DNA of 64,000 nt, taken from Saccharopolyspora rosea (GTDB taxonomy: Bacteria; Actinomycetota; Actinomycetes; Mycobacteriales; Pseudonocardiaceae). The stretch is taken from assembly GCF_025643595.1 (NCBI RefSeq), contig NZ_CP102826.1:5208001-5272000 (forward strand). The letters run 5' to 3'. Positions 8,359 through 19,717 of this stretch are shown here, piece by piece. A program made the translations under genes and the position numbers. The notes under the pieces were generated by a model. The model was given only the letters and a program-made list of their open reading frames with translations, ran no database searches and had not been told where the DNA came from. Each line of letters begins with the position of its first letter. Position 1 is the stretch's first letter.

Positions 8359-9564
8359 TCAGGCGGCGCGGCCCAGCGCCGCGGCGAGATCACCCCGCTC
8401 GCCCACCACGACGCCACCGAGTCCCAACCAGTCCGCCATCTCTCCGAGTGCCGCCGCCAATTCGGGCACGACGTCCCGAGCGTCGTGCCCCGGTTCGGCG
8501 AAAGCTCCCGGGACGCGGAGCACGTCGCCCGCCCGGTCGGCCTTCAGGTCAACCCGGGCGACCAGTCGACCATCGAGGAGGAAGGGGAAGACGTAGTAGC
8601 CGTACTGCCGCTGGGTTTCGGGAACGTAGATCTCGATGCGGTACCGGAAGCCGAAGATCCGCTCGGTACGGGAACGTTCCCAGATCAGCGGATCGAACGG
8701 GCACAGCAGCGCCCGACCGGTGACCTTCCGCGGCACGCGGGCGTCGACGTGGCGGTATGCCGTCTGCTTCCAGCCCTCCACGGCCACGGGCTCCAGAGTT
8801 CCGCACTCGACGAGTTCGGAAACCGCCTGCCGGGACTGGGCCGGGCTGAGCCGGTAGTAGTCGCGCAGGTCCGCCTCGGTGGCGACGCCGAGGGCGTGCG
8901 CGGAGCGCTCCACCAGGGTGCGGATCGCTTCGTCGTCGTCCGGTTCGTGCGCGAGCACGTCGGGCGGGAGGACTCGTTCGGGCAGGTCGTAGAGGCGTTC
9001 GAAGCCGCGGCGCGTGCCGGTGGTGAGCTCGCCCATCGCGAACAGCAGCTCGCAGGCGCGCTTCGTCTCGGTGCGGTTCCACCAGGTGCCGCGACCGTCG
9101 CGCTTCGCGCCGCCGAGTTCGCGTTCGAGAGCTCCGGCTCCGATGGGGCCGAGTTCCTTCACCGCAGCCAGCACGTCGTCGATCAGCTGCGGTGAACGTT
9201 CGAGGAGTTCGCGGTTCTTCCGCCGCCACGCACCGCCGTGCTCGCGCATGCGCCAGCGGAGCAGCGGCCAGTCCTGGACGGGGATCAGCGACGCCTCGTG
9301 CGCCCAGTACTCGACCAGCAGTCGGGGTCGGCGGGCCCGGTGCGACCACGCGGCCGTGTCGACGAGGTCGGCCGGGTAGGAGCCGAGCCTGCTGAAGAGC
9401 GGCATGTAGTGGGCGCGCACCGCGACGTTCACCGAGTCGAGTTGCAGGAGCTTGGTGCGGGACAGGGCGCGTTGGAGGTGCCGTCGGTCAACGTCGCCAC
9501 GCGGTTTCGGGTCGGTGAACCCCTGAGCCGCCAACGCGGCGCGGCGGGCGGTGTCGGCACTCAT
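8359..9564 (-). CDS. YcaQ/AlkX-family winged-helix DNA glycosylase
   Basis: A 401-aa protein of the HTH_42 superfamily that includes AlkZ and YcaQ (AlkX), glycosylases acting on interstrand cross-links or bulky alkylated bases. The block LLQLDSVNVAVRAHYMPLFSR near residues 40-60 carries the catalytic Q-hydrophobic-D motif of the YcaQ branch; AlkZ has QxQ. The ATG at 9564 was chosen over the in-frame codons further upstream because the family begins shortly before this block. It is divergent from a GNAT gene and converges on the DUF4097 gene 19 bp away. Confidence 0.82.
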   Translation of the reverse strand: MSADTARRAALAAQGFTDPKPRGDVDRRHLQRALSRTKLLQLDSVNVAVRAHYMPLFSRLGSYPADLVDTAAWSHRARRPRLLVEYWAHEASLIPVQDWPLLRWRMREHGGAWRRKNRELLERSPQLIDDVLAAVKELGPIGAGALERELGGAKRDGRGTWWNRTETKRACELLFAMGELTTGTRRGFERLYDLPERVLPPDVLAHEPDDDEAIRTLVERSAHALGVATEADLRDYYRLSPAQSRQAVSELVECGTLEPVAVEGWKQTAYRHVDARVPRKVTGRALLCPFDPLIWERSRTERIFGFRYRIEIYVPETQRQYGYYVFPFLLDGRLVARVDLKADRAGDVLRVPGAFAEPGHDARDVVPELAAALGEMADWLGLGGVVVGERGDLAAALGRAA

Positions 9565-9644
9565 GGTCAGCACGGGCCGATCCTGCCAGTCGGGTCCGAC
9601 AGCCCGACGCACCACCGGAACGACGGGTGCTCGCGCCGACACAC

Positions 9645-9650
9645 TAAGTT
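9645..9650 (+). promoter_or_regulatory. Candidate -10 box, leaderless GNAT gene
   Basis: TAAGTT ends 7 nt before the ATG at 9658. No ribosome binding site is visible between them. No convincing -35 was found. Confidence 0.4.
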
Positions 9651-9657
9651 GACCACC

Positions 9658-10221
9658 ATGGCCGATGCCGCTGTGCGCGCCGCCGTTCCGTCGGACGCTC
9701 CCGAGATCGCCCGCATCCAGACGACCACGTGGCGCACCGCCTACGCCGAGGTGCTGCCCCGCACGGCGCTGGACCGGCTGGACGACGCGGAGATCGAGCG
9801 GGCATGGCGAAGCACGCTGACCGAAGGTCCGGCGACGGTGCTGGTCGCGACCGAGGGCGAGTGGCTCGTCGGCTTCTGCGCGGGTGGTCCCGCGCCCGAC
9901 GCCGAGGCTGCGGCCGCGAACGGCAGAGCACCGGCGGACGCCGCCACGCTGGCGCTCGTCAGCAGCCTATTGGTGGAACCGCGCTGGGGGCGGCGCGGGC
10001 ACGGCGGCCGGTTGCTGGCCGCCCTGGCCCGGCAGCTCGCCGACTCCGGATCGACCCGGGGCATCGTGTGGGTCCCGGAGTCCGACACGGCGTCGATGTC
10101 CTTCTTCCGCGGCGTCGGGTGGAATCCGGACGGCACCGTCCGCACGCTGGACGCGGGGGGAACACTGGTGCGTGAGCTACGCTTGACCGGCTCACTGGAA
10201 CTGCGGACCGAGTCGAAGTGA
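9658..10221 (+). CDS. GNAT family N-acetyltransferase
   Basis: A 187-aa protein with the GCN5-related acetyltransferase fold. The acetyl-CoA site is seen as VEPRWGRRGHGGRLLAAL (motif A, RxxGxG/A type) near residue 105, followed by the usual FFRGVGW block near residue 147. Substrate cannot be predicted. Its start codon is immediately downstream of a TAAGTT hexamer, suggesting leaderless transcription. It is divergent from the YcaQ-family gene and lies 100 nt upstream of a small membrane protein gene. Confidence 0.85.
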   Translation: MADAAVRAAVPSDAPEIARIQTTTWRTAYAEVLPRTALDRLDDAEIERAWRSTLTEGPATVLVATEGEWLVGFCAGGPAPDAEAAAANGRAPADAATLALVSSLLVEPRWGRRGHGGRLLAALARQLADSGSTRGIVWVPESDTASMSFFRGVGWNPDGTVRTLDAGGTLVRELRLTGSLELRTESK

Positions 10222-10321
10222 CCACGTACCGCGTTCGCCGAGCCGGCGCGGGGGACATCGCTCGTCGGAACGTCCTCGGCACCGGTGAGCGGACGACGCG
10301 GTACGACACCTGGGGGCGACC

Positions 10322-10810
10322 GTGCTGGCAGTGATCGGCTTGCTCACGACGACCTTCGGCGTGTCAGTGGCGTCTGCGCTGCTCCCGCTGATCAGCGTCG
10401 AGTTGTTCACCATCGGTCTCGTGCTGAAGGGCACGGCGATCCCGTGGTGGGTGCTGACCGTCGTCATCGCCACCGGGCAGATCGGTGGGAAGCTGCTGCA
10501 CTACTACGCGGCGCGGGGCGTGATCCGGCTTCCCCGCCTGCTGCGCCGGGAGGACCGGCCCACCGGCGAGGGGCGCAGGCACCGGTGGCTGGCGAGCTTC
10601 CGGGCCAGCTGCCGCCATCGCCCGGTGTGGACCTCGGCCGTGCTGCTGATCAGCGCGACCACCAGCCTGCCTCCGTTCGCCGCGATCGCGGTGATCGCCG
10701 GGTGGGCGCAGGTGCCGTTGGCGACGTTCGTGTCCGCCGGATTCGTCGGCCGCCTCCTGCGGTTCAGCGCGCTGACGATCGCTCCTGGCGTGGTCGTCGC
10801 ATGGGTGTGA
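10322..10810 (+). CDS. Small membrane protein, DedA/VTT-like
   Basis: A 162-aa protein with about four hydrophobic segments and a basic central loop. The stretch SLPPFAAIAVIAGWAQVPLATFVSAG followed by FVGRLLRFS resembles the C-terminal part of DedA/VTT proteins, which handle undecaprenyl-phosphate or other lipids. Only part of that fold can be recognised, so the call is tentative. The GTG at 10322 has GGGGGCGA just upstream. It converges end to end with the next minus-strand membrane protein gene, which stops right after it. Confidence 0.55.
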   Translation: MLAVIGLLTTTFGVSVASALLPLISVELFTIGLVLKGTAIPWWVLTVVIATGQIGGKLLHYYAARGVIRLPRLLRREDRPTGEGRRHRWLASFRASCRHRPVWTSAVLLISATTSLPPFAAIAVIAGWAQVPLATFVSAGFVGRLLRFSALTIAPGVVVAWV

Positions 10811-11293
10811 TCAGCTGCTCTCGCCGCGCTCCAGCTCGATGGCGCGGCGCATCGCCTTCCGGCCGCGGTTGCGGTCGCCCGCCAGGTCGTAGGCCTGCGC
10901 GAGCGCGAACCACCGGCGCCAGTCGTTCGGAGCGGCTTCGAGCTCGGCCTGCTTCTCGTCGAACCAGGAGTCGGCGGCGTCCCGTTCGACGCGGCCGGAG
11001 GGCCGCCGCGGCAGGTGCGAGACGTCCGGCAGCGCGCCCTCCTCGTCCAGACGCCGGGCGAGCCGCTCGGTCTGCAGCCCGAACCGCAGCTGGTCGACGA
11101 TCATCAGCGCCCCGAGCACCGGGAACACCAGCACCGCCACGCCCAGCACGATGAACACCGGCTGACCGCTGACGAGCATGGTGAACGCCCGCTCGCCCAT
11201 CAGCACCAGGTAGACCAGCAGGGCGGCGGCCACCACGAACGCCGTGGTCCGGGGTGTCAGGAGCCTGCGGCGGCCCGTGTCCGCGTCAGCCAC
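10811..11293 (-). CDS. Conserved two-pass membrane protein downstream of dapB
   Basis: A 160-aa protein with two hydrophobic segments at about residues 17-35 and 43-68. A charged cytoplasmic tail of about 90 residues ends in a TPR-like helix pair (WFALAQAYDLAGDRNRGRKAMRRAI). Its GTG start directly follows the dapB stop (TGAGTG), so the two are translationally coupled. A protein of similar type sits next to dapB in other actinobacteria. Function is unknown. Confidence 0.75.
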   Translation of the reverse strand: MADADTGRRRLLTPRTTAFVVAAALLVYLVLMGERAFTMLVSGQPVFIVLGVAVLVFPVLGALMIVDQLRFGLQTERLARRLDEEGALPDVSHLPRRPSGRVERDAADSWFDEKQAELEAAPNDWRRWFALAQAYDLAGDRNRGRKAMRRAIELERGESS

Positions 11294-13454
<2,161 letters not shown>

Positions 13455-13486
13455 GTGCCTCTCGTCGCGAGGTGCCGGTACCGACT

Positions 13487-13524
13487 CGCGCGGCCCGCCC
13501 CGGGCTCCCGGGGCGGGCCGCGCG
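13487..13524 (-). terminator. 17-bp perfect hairpin after pnp
   Basis: Arms 13487-13503 and 13508-13524 pair perfectly around a 4-nt loop. The hairpin lies 17 nt after the pnp stop. It is almost pure G+C and has no U tract, so it may act as a transcript 3'-end or RNA-stability element as much as a terminator. Confidence 0.65.
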
Positions 13525-13540
13525 CGTTCGGTTCAGCCGG

Positions 13541-15799
13541 TCACTGAGCGGACTTCTCGGTCTCCGCCTCGGCCTCGCCCTTGTCGCCCTCGGCCTTCTC
13601 GGCTTCCTCGTCGACCAGCACGAGGCTGATCTTGCCCCGGCTGTCGATGTCGGCGATCTCCACGCGCAGCTTGTCGCCGACGTTGACGACGTCCTCGACC
13701 TTGCCGATGCGCTTGCCGTTGCCGAGCTTGGAGATGTGCACCAGGCCGTCCTTGCCGGGCAGCAGCGAGACGAACGCGCCGAACGCCGCGGTCTTGACCA
13801 CGGTGCCCAGGAACCGCTCGCCGACCTTGGGCAGCTGCGGGTTCGCGATCGCGTTGATCTTGTCGATCGCGGCCTCGGCGGACGGGCCATCGGCGGCGCC
13901 GACGTAGATCGTGCCGTCGTCCTCGATGGTGATCTCGGCGCCGGTCTCCTCGGTGATCGAGTTGATCATCTTGCCCTTCGGGCCGATGACCTCGCCGATC
14001 TTGTCGACCGGGATGTTGATCGAGGTCACGCGCGGCGCGTGCGGGCTCATCTCGTCCGGCGAGCCGATCGCCTCGGCCATCACGTCCAGGATGGTCAGCC
14101 GGGCGTCGCGCGCCTGGCCGAGCGCCTGGGCCAGCACCTCGGACGGGATGCCGTCGAGCTTGGTGTCCAGCTGCAACGCGGTCACGAAGTCCTTGGTGCC
14201 CGCGACCTTGAAGTCCATGTCGCCGTAGGCGTCCTCGGCACCGAGGATGTCGGTCAGCGCGACGTAGTGCGTCTTGCCGTCGACCTCGTCGGACACCAGG
14301 CCCATCGCGATGCCCGCGACCGGCGCCTTCAGCGGCACACCGGCGTTGAGCAGCGACAGCGTCGAGGCGCACACCGAACCCATCGAGGTGGACCCGTTGG
14401 AGCCCAGCGCCTCGGACACCTGGCGGATGGCGTACGGGAACTCCTCGCGCGAGGGCAGCACCGGCACCAGCGCGCGCTCGGCCAGCGCTCCGTGGCCGAT
14501 CTCGCGCCGCTTCGGGCTGCCGACCCGGCCGGTCTCACCGGTCGAGTACGGCGGGAAGTTGTAGTGGTGCATGTACCGCTTCGTCGTCTCGGGGGACAAC
14601 GAGTCGATCGTCTGCTCCAGCCGCAGCATGTTCAGCGTCGACACACCCAGGATCTGGGTCTCGCCGCGCTCGAACAGCGCCGAGCCGTGCGCCCGCGGCA
14701 CCACGCCGACCTCGGCGGACAGCGAGCGGATGTCGGTGATGCCGCGGCCGTCGATGCGGACCTGGTCGCGGATGATGCGCTGCCGGACGTGCTTCTTGGT
14801 CAGCGACCGGAACGCCGCGCCGATCTCCTTCTCGCGGCCCTCGAACGGCTGGCCCTCCTCGATGCCGACCTTCTCCAACACCGCGGCCTTGATCTCGTCG
14901 AGCCGGTTCTCCCGCTCCTGCTTGCCGGCGATCTTCAGCGCCTCGGCGAGCTCACCGGAGGCGGCCTGCTCGACGGCCTCGTAGGCGTCCGACTCGTAAG
15001 CCGGGAAGGTCGGGAACTCCGCGGTGTCCTTGCCCGCGGCCTGCGCGAGCTGCTGCTGGGCCTGGCACAGCGTGCGGATGAACGGCTTGGCCGCCTCCAG
15101 ACCCTGGGCGACGACCTCCTCGGTCGGCGCCTGGGCACCGCCGGACACCAGCTCGACGGTCTGCTCGGTGGCCTCGGCCTCGACCATCATGATCGCCACG
15201 TCGTCCCCGACGATGCGGCCCGCGACGACCATGTCGAACACGGCGCGCTGCAGCTGCTCGTGGTTGGGGAAGGCGACCCACTGGCCGTCGATCAGCGCCA
15301 TCCGGGTGCCGCCGATCGGCCCGGAGAACGGCAGACCGGACAGCTGGGTGGACGCCGACGCGGCGTTGATCGCCAGCACGTCGTAGAGGTCGGTCGGGGC
15401 CAGGCTCATCACCGTGACCACGACCTGGACCTCGTTGCGCAGACCGTCCACGAAGGACGGACGCAGCGGCCGGTCGATCAACCGGCAGGTCAGGATCGCG
15501 TCGGTGGACGGGCGACCCTCCCGGCGGAAGAACGAGCCGGGGATGCGGCCCGCCGCGTACATCCGCTCCTCGACGTCGACCGTGAGCGGGAAGAAGTCGA
15601 AGTGCTCCTTGGGCTGCTTGGACGCCGTGGTGGCGGACAGCAGCATCGTTTCGTCGTCCAGGTAGGCGGCGACGCTGCCGGCGGCCTGCTTGGCCAGCCG
15701 GCCGGTCTCGAACCGGACCGTGCGGGTGCCGAACGCACCGTTGTCGAGCACGGCAGTGGTCTCGTAGACGCCTTCGTCGATTGACTGCGGTTCAGTCAA
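13541..15799 (-). CDS. pnp: Polyribonucleotide nucleotidyltransferase (PNPase/GPSI)
   Basis: A 752-aa PNPase, the phosphorolytic 3'-5' exoribonuclease that also makes RNA tails; the actinobacterial enzyme is often called guanosine pentaphosphate synthetase. Two RNase PH-like domains span about residues 10-560, a KH domain (IGPKGKM) lies near 600 and an S1 domain near 665-735. A 25-residue acidic Glu/Ala/Lys tail ends the protein. The start is a TTG at 15799 with GAGGAG upstream; the longer frame to 15931 lacks family character. It follows rpsO, the classic arrangement, with two hairpins between them that may serve autoregulation. Confidence 0.95.
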   Translation of the reverse strand: MTEPQSIDEGVYETTAVLDNGAFGTRTVRFETGRLAKQAAGSVAAYLDDETMLLSATTASKQPKEHFDFFPLTVDVEERMYAAGRIPGSFFRREGRPSTDAILTCRLIDRPLRPSFVDGLRNEVQVVVTVMSLAPTDLYDVLAINAASASTQLSGLPFSGPIGGTRMALIDGQWVAFPNHEQLQRAVFDMVVAGRIVGDDVAIMMVEAEATEQTVELVSGGAQAPTEEVVAQGLEAAKPFIRTLCQAQQQLAQAAGKDTAEFPTFPAYESDAYEAVEQAASGELAEALKIAGKQERENRLDEIKAAVLEKVGIEEGQPFEGREKEIGAAFRSLTKKHVRQRIIRDQVRIDGRGITDIRSLSAEVGVVPRAHGSALFERGETQILGVSTLNMLRLEQTIDSLSPETTKRYMHHYNFPPYSTGETGRVGSPKRREIGHGALAERALVPVLPSREEFPYAIRQVSEALGSNGSTSMGSVCASTLSLLNAGVPLKAPVAGIAMGLVSDEVDGKTHYVALTDILGAEDAYGDMDFKVAGTKDFVTALQLDTKLDGIPSEVLAQALGQARDARLTILDVMAEAIGSPDEMSPHAPRVTSINIPVDKIGEVIGPKGKMINSITEETGAEITIEDDGTIYVGAADGPSAEAAIDKINAIANPQLPKVGERFLGTVVKTAAFGAFVSLLPGKDGLVHISKLGNGKRIGKVEDVVNVGDKLRVEIADIDSRGKISLVLVDEEAEKAEGDKGEAEAETEKSAQ

Positions 15800-15967
15800 T
15801 GTCGGCTCCTCATCGTCACGAGGCCCCACGGCAGAGCAACATGGGTCGTGGTCCGACGAGGCCGGCCATCGATCGAAGCCGCCGGGAAACTCGGTTCCCC
15901 GGAGGCCACTACCGAGGACCGGCGAACGCACCGCCCGCTCCTCACCGTGAGCCCTCTTCAGTTCGTG

Positions 15968-15989
15968 CGACGGTGCCGGAGCACCGTCG
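15968..15989 (-). promoter_or_regulatory. Hairpin in the pnp leader
   Basis: Arms 15968-15976 and 15981-15989 form a perfect 9-bp stem with a 4-nt loop. It lies between rpsO and pnp. In enterobacteria, structures at this position are cut by RNase III and mediate PNPase autoregulation; the role here is inferred. Confidence 0.5.
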
Positions 15990-16008
15990 GTCCTTCCTCA
16001 TACGCCGA

Positions 16009-16033
16009 GGGGAGCGGCCCGCGGCCACTCCCC
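16009..16033 (-). terminator. Hairpin after rpsO
   Basis: Arms 16009-16019 and 16023-16033 form an 11-bp stem with a 3-nt loop. The one mismatch becomes G-U only in minus-strand RNA. It starts 11 nt after the rpsO stop and has no U tract; it probably acts as an attenuator or protects the rpsO 3' end. Confidence 0.55.
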
Positions 16034-16043
16034 CCGGTGTCGG

Positions 16044-16313
16044 TCAACGGCGCAGACCGAGTCGCTGGATCAGCGAACGGTAGCGCTCGATGTCCACCTT
16101 GATCAGGTAGTTCAGCAGACGGCGGCGACGACCCACCATCAGCAGCAGACCCCGACGCGAGTGGTGGTCGTGCTTGTGCTGCTTCAGGTGCTCGGTCAGC
16201 CCGATGATCCGCTTGGTCAGCAGGGCCACCTGGGCCTCCGGCGAACCGGTGTCGCTGTCGTGCAGGCCGTAGTCGGCCAGGATCTGCTTCTTCTCCGCAG
16301 TGGACAAAGCCAC
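16044..16313 (-). CDS. rpsO: 30S ribosomal protein S15
   Basis: An 89-aa S15, a primary 16S rRNA-binding protein of the small subunit. The whole family pattern is visible: [16 protein letters not shown] near residue 22, then [16 protein letters not shown] and the basic block [11 protein letters not shown]. The GTG at 16313 has AAGGAG at the right distance, and length matches the family. The in-frame extension to 16406 is Pro/Gly-rich noise. It is followed by pnp on the same strand, with hairpins between. Confidence 0.97.
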   Translation of the reverse strand: MALSTAEKKQILADYGLHDSDTGSPEAQVALLTKRIIGLTEHLKQHKHDHHSRRGLLLMVGRRRRLLNYLIKVDIERYRSLIQRLGLRR

Positions 16314-16458
16314 GAGTGACTCTCCTTGATCAACTGTCCCGTGGTCACGGCACCCGGGCGAACCCGGGCGGGAAGCCGGTGGTACCGGCTGGACCCCGGC
16401 CGCCACGGACTGCAGCCGGACCCGAAGTCAGGATAACAGGACGACTGCTACTACCGGG

Positions 16459-17025
16459 TTACCCCGAGGTCTCGCGCGTCACCGCCGCGCGGTGCACCGT
16501 GCGGTACTCCGGACCGCTCCGTCCCAGGTCACTGCGGACGAGCGCGAGTTCGCCCACCTGCCACCACGGTCCGGCATAACCGTCGAACAGCGCGGGCAGA
16601 TCGCGGTGCGGTCGACCGCCGACCCAGCGCGCGACCGTGAGGTGCGCGCGGTACCCGCGCGGGTCCCCGCCGGCCGCTCCCACCAGCGCGCGCAGCGCCG
16701 CGTCGTCCTCGCCGGTCTCCGGCCTGACGCCGATCCACAGCACGCCGCGGAACACCCCGGCGTCGGCCAGCCGCAGCCGCGGCGCCGCCGGGCCGTCGCG
16801 CAACAGGCGCGCGACGCGGCGGTCCAGCCGGTCGGCGAGGGCGTCCGGGTCGGCGTCGTCGCCGTGGAAGCACAGCGTCAGGTGCCAGCGCCGCGGCTCG
16901 ACGAACCGGAACTTGCGCAGCCCGGCGACCGCCTCGTCCAGCCGGTCGGCGGGCAGCCGGTCGACCGCCCGGGACAGGTGGCGCACGGCGGCCTCCGACG
17001 GCCACAGCGCGGTGAACAACCGCAT
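16459..17025 (-). CDS. thpR: RNA 2',3'-cyclic phosphodiesterase (2H family, ThpR)
   Basis: A 188-aa 2H phosphoesterase. It has the two catalytic HxT motifs, HLTLCFHG near residue 45 and HLTVARW near 130, and the start MRLFTALWP typical of ThpR. The enzyme opens 2',3'-cyclic phosphates on RNA ends. The ATG at 17025 was chosen because it begins the family fold; GACAAT stands 7 nt upstream, allowing a leaderless message. It lies between rpsO and an XRE regulator gene, all on the minus strand. Confidence 0.88.
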   Translation of the reverse strand: MRLFTALWPSEAAVRHLSRAVDRLPADRLDEAVAGLRKFRFVEPRRWHLTLCFHGDDADPDALADRLDRRVARLLRDGPAAPRLRLADAGVFRGVLWIGVRPETGEDDAALRALVGAAGGDPRGYRAHLTVARWVGGRPHRDLPALFDGYAGPWWQVGELALVRSDLGRSGPEYRTVHRAAVTRETSG

Positions 17026-17066
17026 GGCGCCGATTGTCCTTCCAGGCGGCGGGAGGCGCCGGGAGG

Positions 17067-17552
17067 TCAGTCCCCGTCGTCGTGGGCCGCGCGGCGCAGC
17101 AGCCCGGCCAGCCCGGGGTGCTGGCCCTCGATCATCGCGGCGACGGCTTCGAGCTCGCCGGGGCGGGCCACCTGGCGCAGCACCGGCCACGCCGCCTCCT
17201 CACCGGTGGCCTGGGACACCGGCAGGTAGTCGCGGCCGACGGCCGGGCGCGAGTGCCGGACGTCCTCCAGCGCCTGCCGGATGGCGTCCGAGTCTCCCGC
17301 GGCGACGCCCGGGATGAGCACCTTGCGCTCCAGCATCACCAGACGCGCCAGCACCGAAGGGTTGCCGATCTTGGCCCGCCGCCCGCTCATGACCTGGCTG
17401 AGCATCGGCGCGCTGATGCCCAGGACCTCGGCGAGCTGCGCCTGCGAGATCCGGAAGGCGACCACCAGGCGGCGCACCCGGTCGCCCAACGGCTCTCCGT
17501 ACCACTGCCGTTGCAGGGCCAGGTTCCGCTGGACGTTGCTGGTTTGCGTCAC
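17067..17552 (-). CDS. XRE-family DNA-binding protein
   Basis: A 161-aa protein with a Cro/C1-type helix-turn-helix at about residues 20-75 (SQAQLAEVLGISAPMLSQVMSGRR). A C-terminal alpha-helical region of unknown type follows. The GTG at 17552 has GGGGGA upstream; the long in-frame region beyond it overlaps ribF and is not coding. It lies 41 nt before thpR in the same direction. There is no sign of a toxin partner. It may be a housekeeping-locus regulator, but the target is unknown. Confidence 0.8.
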   Translation of the reverse strand: MTQTSNVQRNLALQRQWYGEPLGDRVRRLVVAFRISQAQLAEVLGISAPMLSQVMSGRRAKIGNPSVLARLVMLERKVLIPGVAAGDSDAIRQALEDVRHSRPAVGRDYLPVSQATGEEAAWPVLRQVARPGELEAVAAMIEGQHPGLAGLLRRAAHDDGD

Positions 17553-17701
17553 CTTCGCTCCCCCGGTAGCCCCACGGCCGCGGCCCCTGCCAGCGGCCGC
17601 GGACTCGACCTCGGATAATGCCAGGTCACGGCGTGGTGGCGAGGCAGAATTCGAAAATTGTTCCGTTCGTACCAGCGCGCCGCGCCGTCGCGACCCCGGT
17701 C

Positions 17702-18688
17702 TCATCCGGCCACGCCGAGCGCGCGGCGGGTCTCGGCCACGTCCTCGTGCATCTGCCGGACCAGCTCCTCGACGGAGTCGAAGCGTTCCATCGCCCGCAG
17801 CCGCCGCACGAAGTCCAGGTCCACGTGCTCGCCGTAGAAGTCCGCGTCCACGTCCAGCACGTACGCCTCGACGGTCCGCTCGGTGCCGGAGAACGTGGGG
17901 TTGCTGCCCACCGACACCGCCGCGGGCAGCGTCCGGCTCGGCTCGGCCGCGCCGCGACGCCGGTGGGTGAACCAGCACGCGTAGACCCCGTCGGCGGGGA
18001 TGGCCGCGTACGGCGGGGTGGACAGGTTCGCCGTGGGGAAGCCGAGCTCCTTGCCGCCGCGCCCGGCGCCGCGCACCACGATGCCCTCCAGGCGGTGCCA
18101 GCGGCCCAGCGCCGAGGCCGCGGCGACCACGTCACCGGCGTCGATGCAGGAGCGGATGTAGGTCGACGAGAAGGTCACCGACGTGCCGTCCGCATCATCG
18201 GCGCGCCGCACCCGACCGGACACCAGCGAGTCCGGGGCCACGTCGAAGCCGAACCGCTCCCCCAGCTCGGCCAGCAGCGCGATGTTGCCCGCCGCCTTGT
18301 GCCCGAACGTGAAGTTCTCGCCGACGACGATCTCGGCCGCGTGCAACCGCTCCACGAGCATCTCGTGCACGAACTCCTCGGCCGGGATGCGCGAGACCTC
18401 GCGGGTGAACGGCAGCACGCAGAACACGTCCACGCCCAGCTGCTCGGCCAGTTCGGCCCGGCGCCGCAGGGTGGTCAGCTGCGCCGGGTGGCTGCCGGGT
18501 CGCACCACCTCGGACGGGTGCGGGTCGAAGGTCATCAGCACGCACGGCAGGTCGAGCTGCCGGGCTCGCCGCACCGCGTGCTGGATGAGTTGCTGGTGGC
18601 CGCGGTGCACCCCATCGAAGACACCGATGGTGACCACGCACCGCCCCCAGCCGCCGGGAAGCTGCTCCAAACCGCGCCAACGCTGCAC
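17702..18688 (-). CDS. ribF: Bifunctional riboflavin kinase/FAD synthetase
   Basis: RibF (328 aa) makes FMN from riboflavin and then FAD. The N-terminal nucleotidyltransferase has the block IGVFDGVHRGHQQL near residue 21. The C-terminal riboflavin kinase has GKELGFPTANL near residue 215 and the acidic tail region YGEHVDLDFV. Length is normal. The start is GTG. It follows truB by 59 nt, and the order truB-ribF-rpsO is standard in bacteria. Confidence 0.95.
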   Translation of the reverse strand: MQRWRGLEQLPGGWGRCVVTIGVFDGVHRGHQQLIQHAVRRARQLDLPCVLMTFDPHPSEVVRPGSHPAQLTTLRRRAELAEQLGVDVFCVLPFTREVSRIPAEEFVHEMLVERLHAAEIVVGENFTFGHKAAGNIALLAELGERFGFDVAPDSLVSGRVRRADDADGTSVTFSSTYIRSCIDAGDVVAAASALGRWHRLEGIVVRGAGRGGKELGFPTANLSTPPYAAIPADGVYACWFTHRRRGAAEPSRTLPAAVSVGSNPTFSGTERTVEAYVLDVDADFYGEHVDLDFVRRLRAMERFDSVEELVRQMHEDVAETRRALGVAG

Positions 18689-18747
18689 GACCAGGAAGCC
18701 TACTGCTCACCCCCTGAGCGGACGCCATGCCGTCGGGGCGAGCGATG

Positions 18748-19659
18748 TCAGCCCGCCGGTGTGATCACCAACACGGCCTTGGCGGTGCGCCCGCGGTCGC
18801 GGACCAGCGCCACCGCCCTGCCGCCGGGGTCGAACATCCCGTAGGTGCCCTCCACCCCGGCCGCCGCGACGGGTCGGCCGTGCGAGAGGGCGCGCGCCGT
18901 GGCGGCATCGACGTTGCGCCGGGGGAACGCCGTCTCGACCGCCTGGTCGAGGTCCATCGACAGCCCCGGCTCGGCCTCCAGCTTCTCCAGCGTCCGCGCG
19001 GTGGCCAGCCCGAACGGGCCGACCCGGGTGCGGCGCAGCTCGCCGAGGTGGCCGCCCACCCCGAGCGCCTCGCCCAGGTCGCGCGCCAGGGCGCGGACGT
19101 ACGTCCCGGAGGAGCACTCGACGAGCACGTCCAGCTCGGTGGTGCCCTCGCCGCGGCGCAGCGCCAGCACGTCGAACCGCGACACCGTCACCGGACGGGC
19201 CGCCAGTTCGACGCTCTCCCCGGAGCGGGCCAGCTCGTAGGCGCGGCGTCCGTTGACCTTCACCGCGCTCACCGCGCTCGGGACCTGCCGGATCTCGCCG
19301 GTCAGCGAACCGATCCCGGCCCGCACCGCGTCCTCGGACACCGCCGAGGCGTCGGTCCGCGACACCACCTCGCCGTCGGCGTCGTCGGTGGTGGTGGCCG
19401 CGCCGAGCCGGATCGTGGCCAGGTACGCCTTGGTGTCCAGGGCGAGGTGGCCGAGCAGCTTGGTGGCCCGCTCCAGTCCGAGCACGAGCACCCCGGTTGC
19501 CATCGGGTCGAGGGTGCCCGCGTGACCGACCCGGCGGGTGCCCATGATCCGCCGGACCCGGGCCACGACGTCGTGCGAGGTCATCCCGGCCGGTTTGTCG
19601 ATCACCAGGAGTCCGGGCGGGACGGGGTTGCGCGCTGTGCGGGAAGACTGGTCGGACAC
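18748..19659 (-). CDS. truB: tRNA pseudouridine(55) synthase TruB
   Basis: A 303-aa TruB, which isomerises U55 in the T-loop of tRNAs. It has the N-terminal GLLVIDKPAGMTSHDVV block and the catalytic Asp in HAGTLDPMATGVL near residue 51. The RNA-binding block CSSGTYVRALARDLG near residue 190 and a short C-terminal PUA-like domain also fit. It lies between def and ribF on the same strand. Confidence 0.95.
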   Translation of the reverse strand: MSDQSSRTARNPVPPGLLVIDKPAGMTSHDVVARVRRIMGTRRVGHAGTLDPMATGVLVLGLERATKLLGHLALDTKAYLATIRLGAATTTDDADGEVVSRTDASAVSEDAVRAGIGSLTGEIRQVPSAVSAVKVNGRRAYELARSGESVELAARPVTVSRFDVLALRRGEGTTELDVLVECSSGTYVRALARDLGEALGVGGHLGELRRTRVGPFGLATARTLEKLEAEPGLSMDLDQAVETAFPRRNVDAATARALSHGRPVAAAGVEGTYGMFDPGGRAVALVRDRGRTAKAVLVITPAG

Positions 19660-19717
19660 GACGCACCATCATCCCCGACCTGGGCACCGCTCCGTCACGG
19701 GGTGGCGGTGCTGATCA

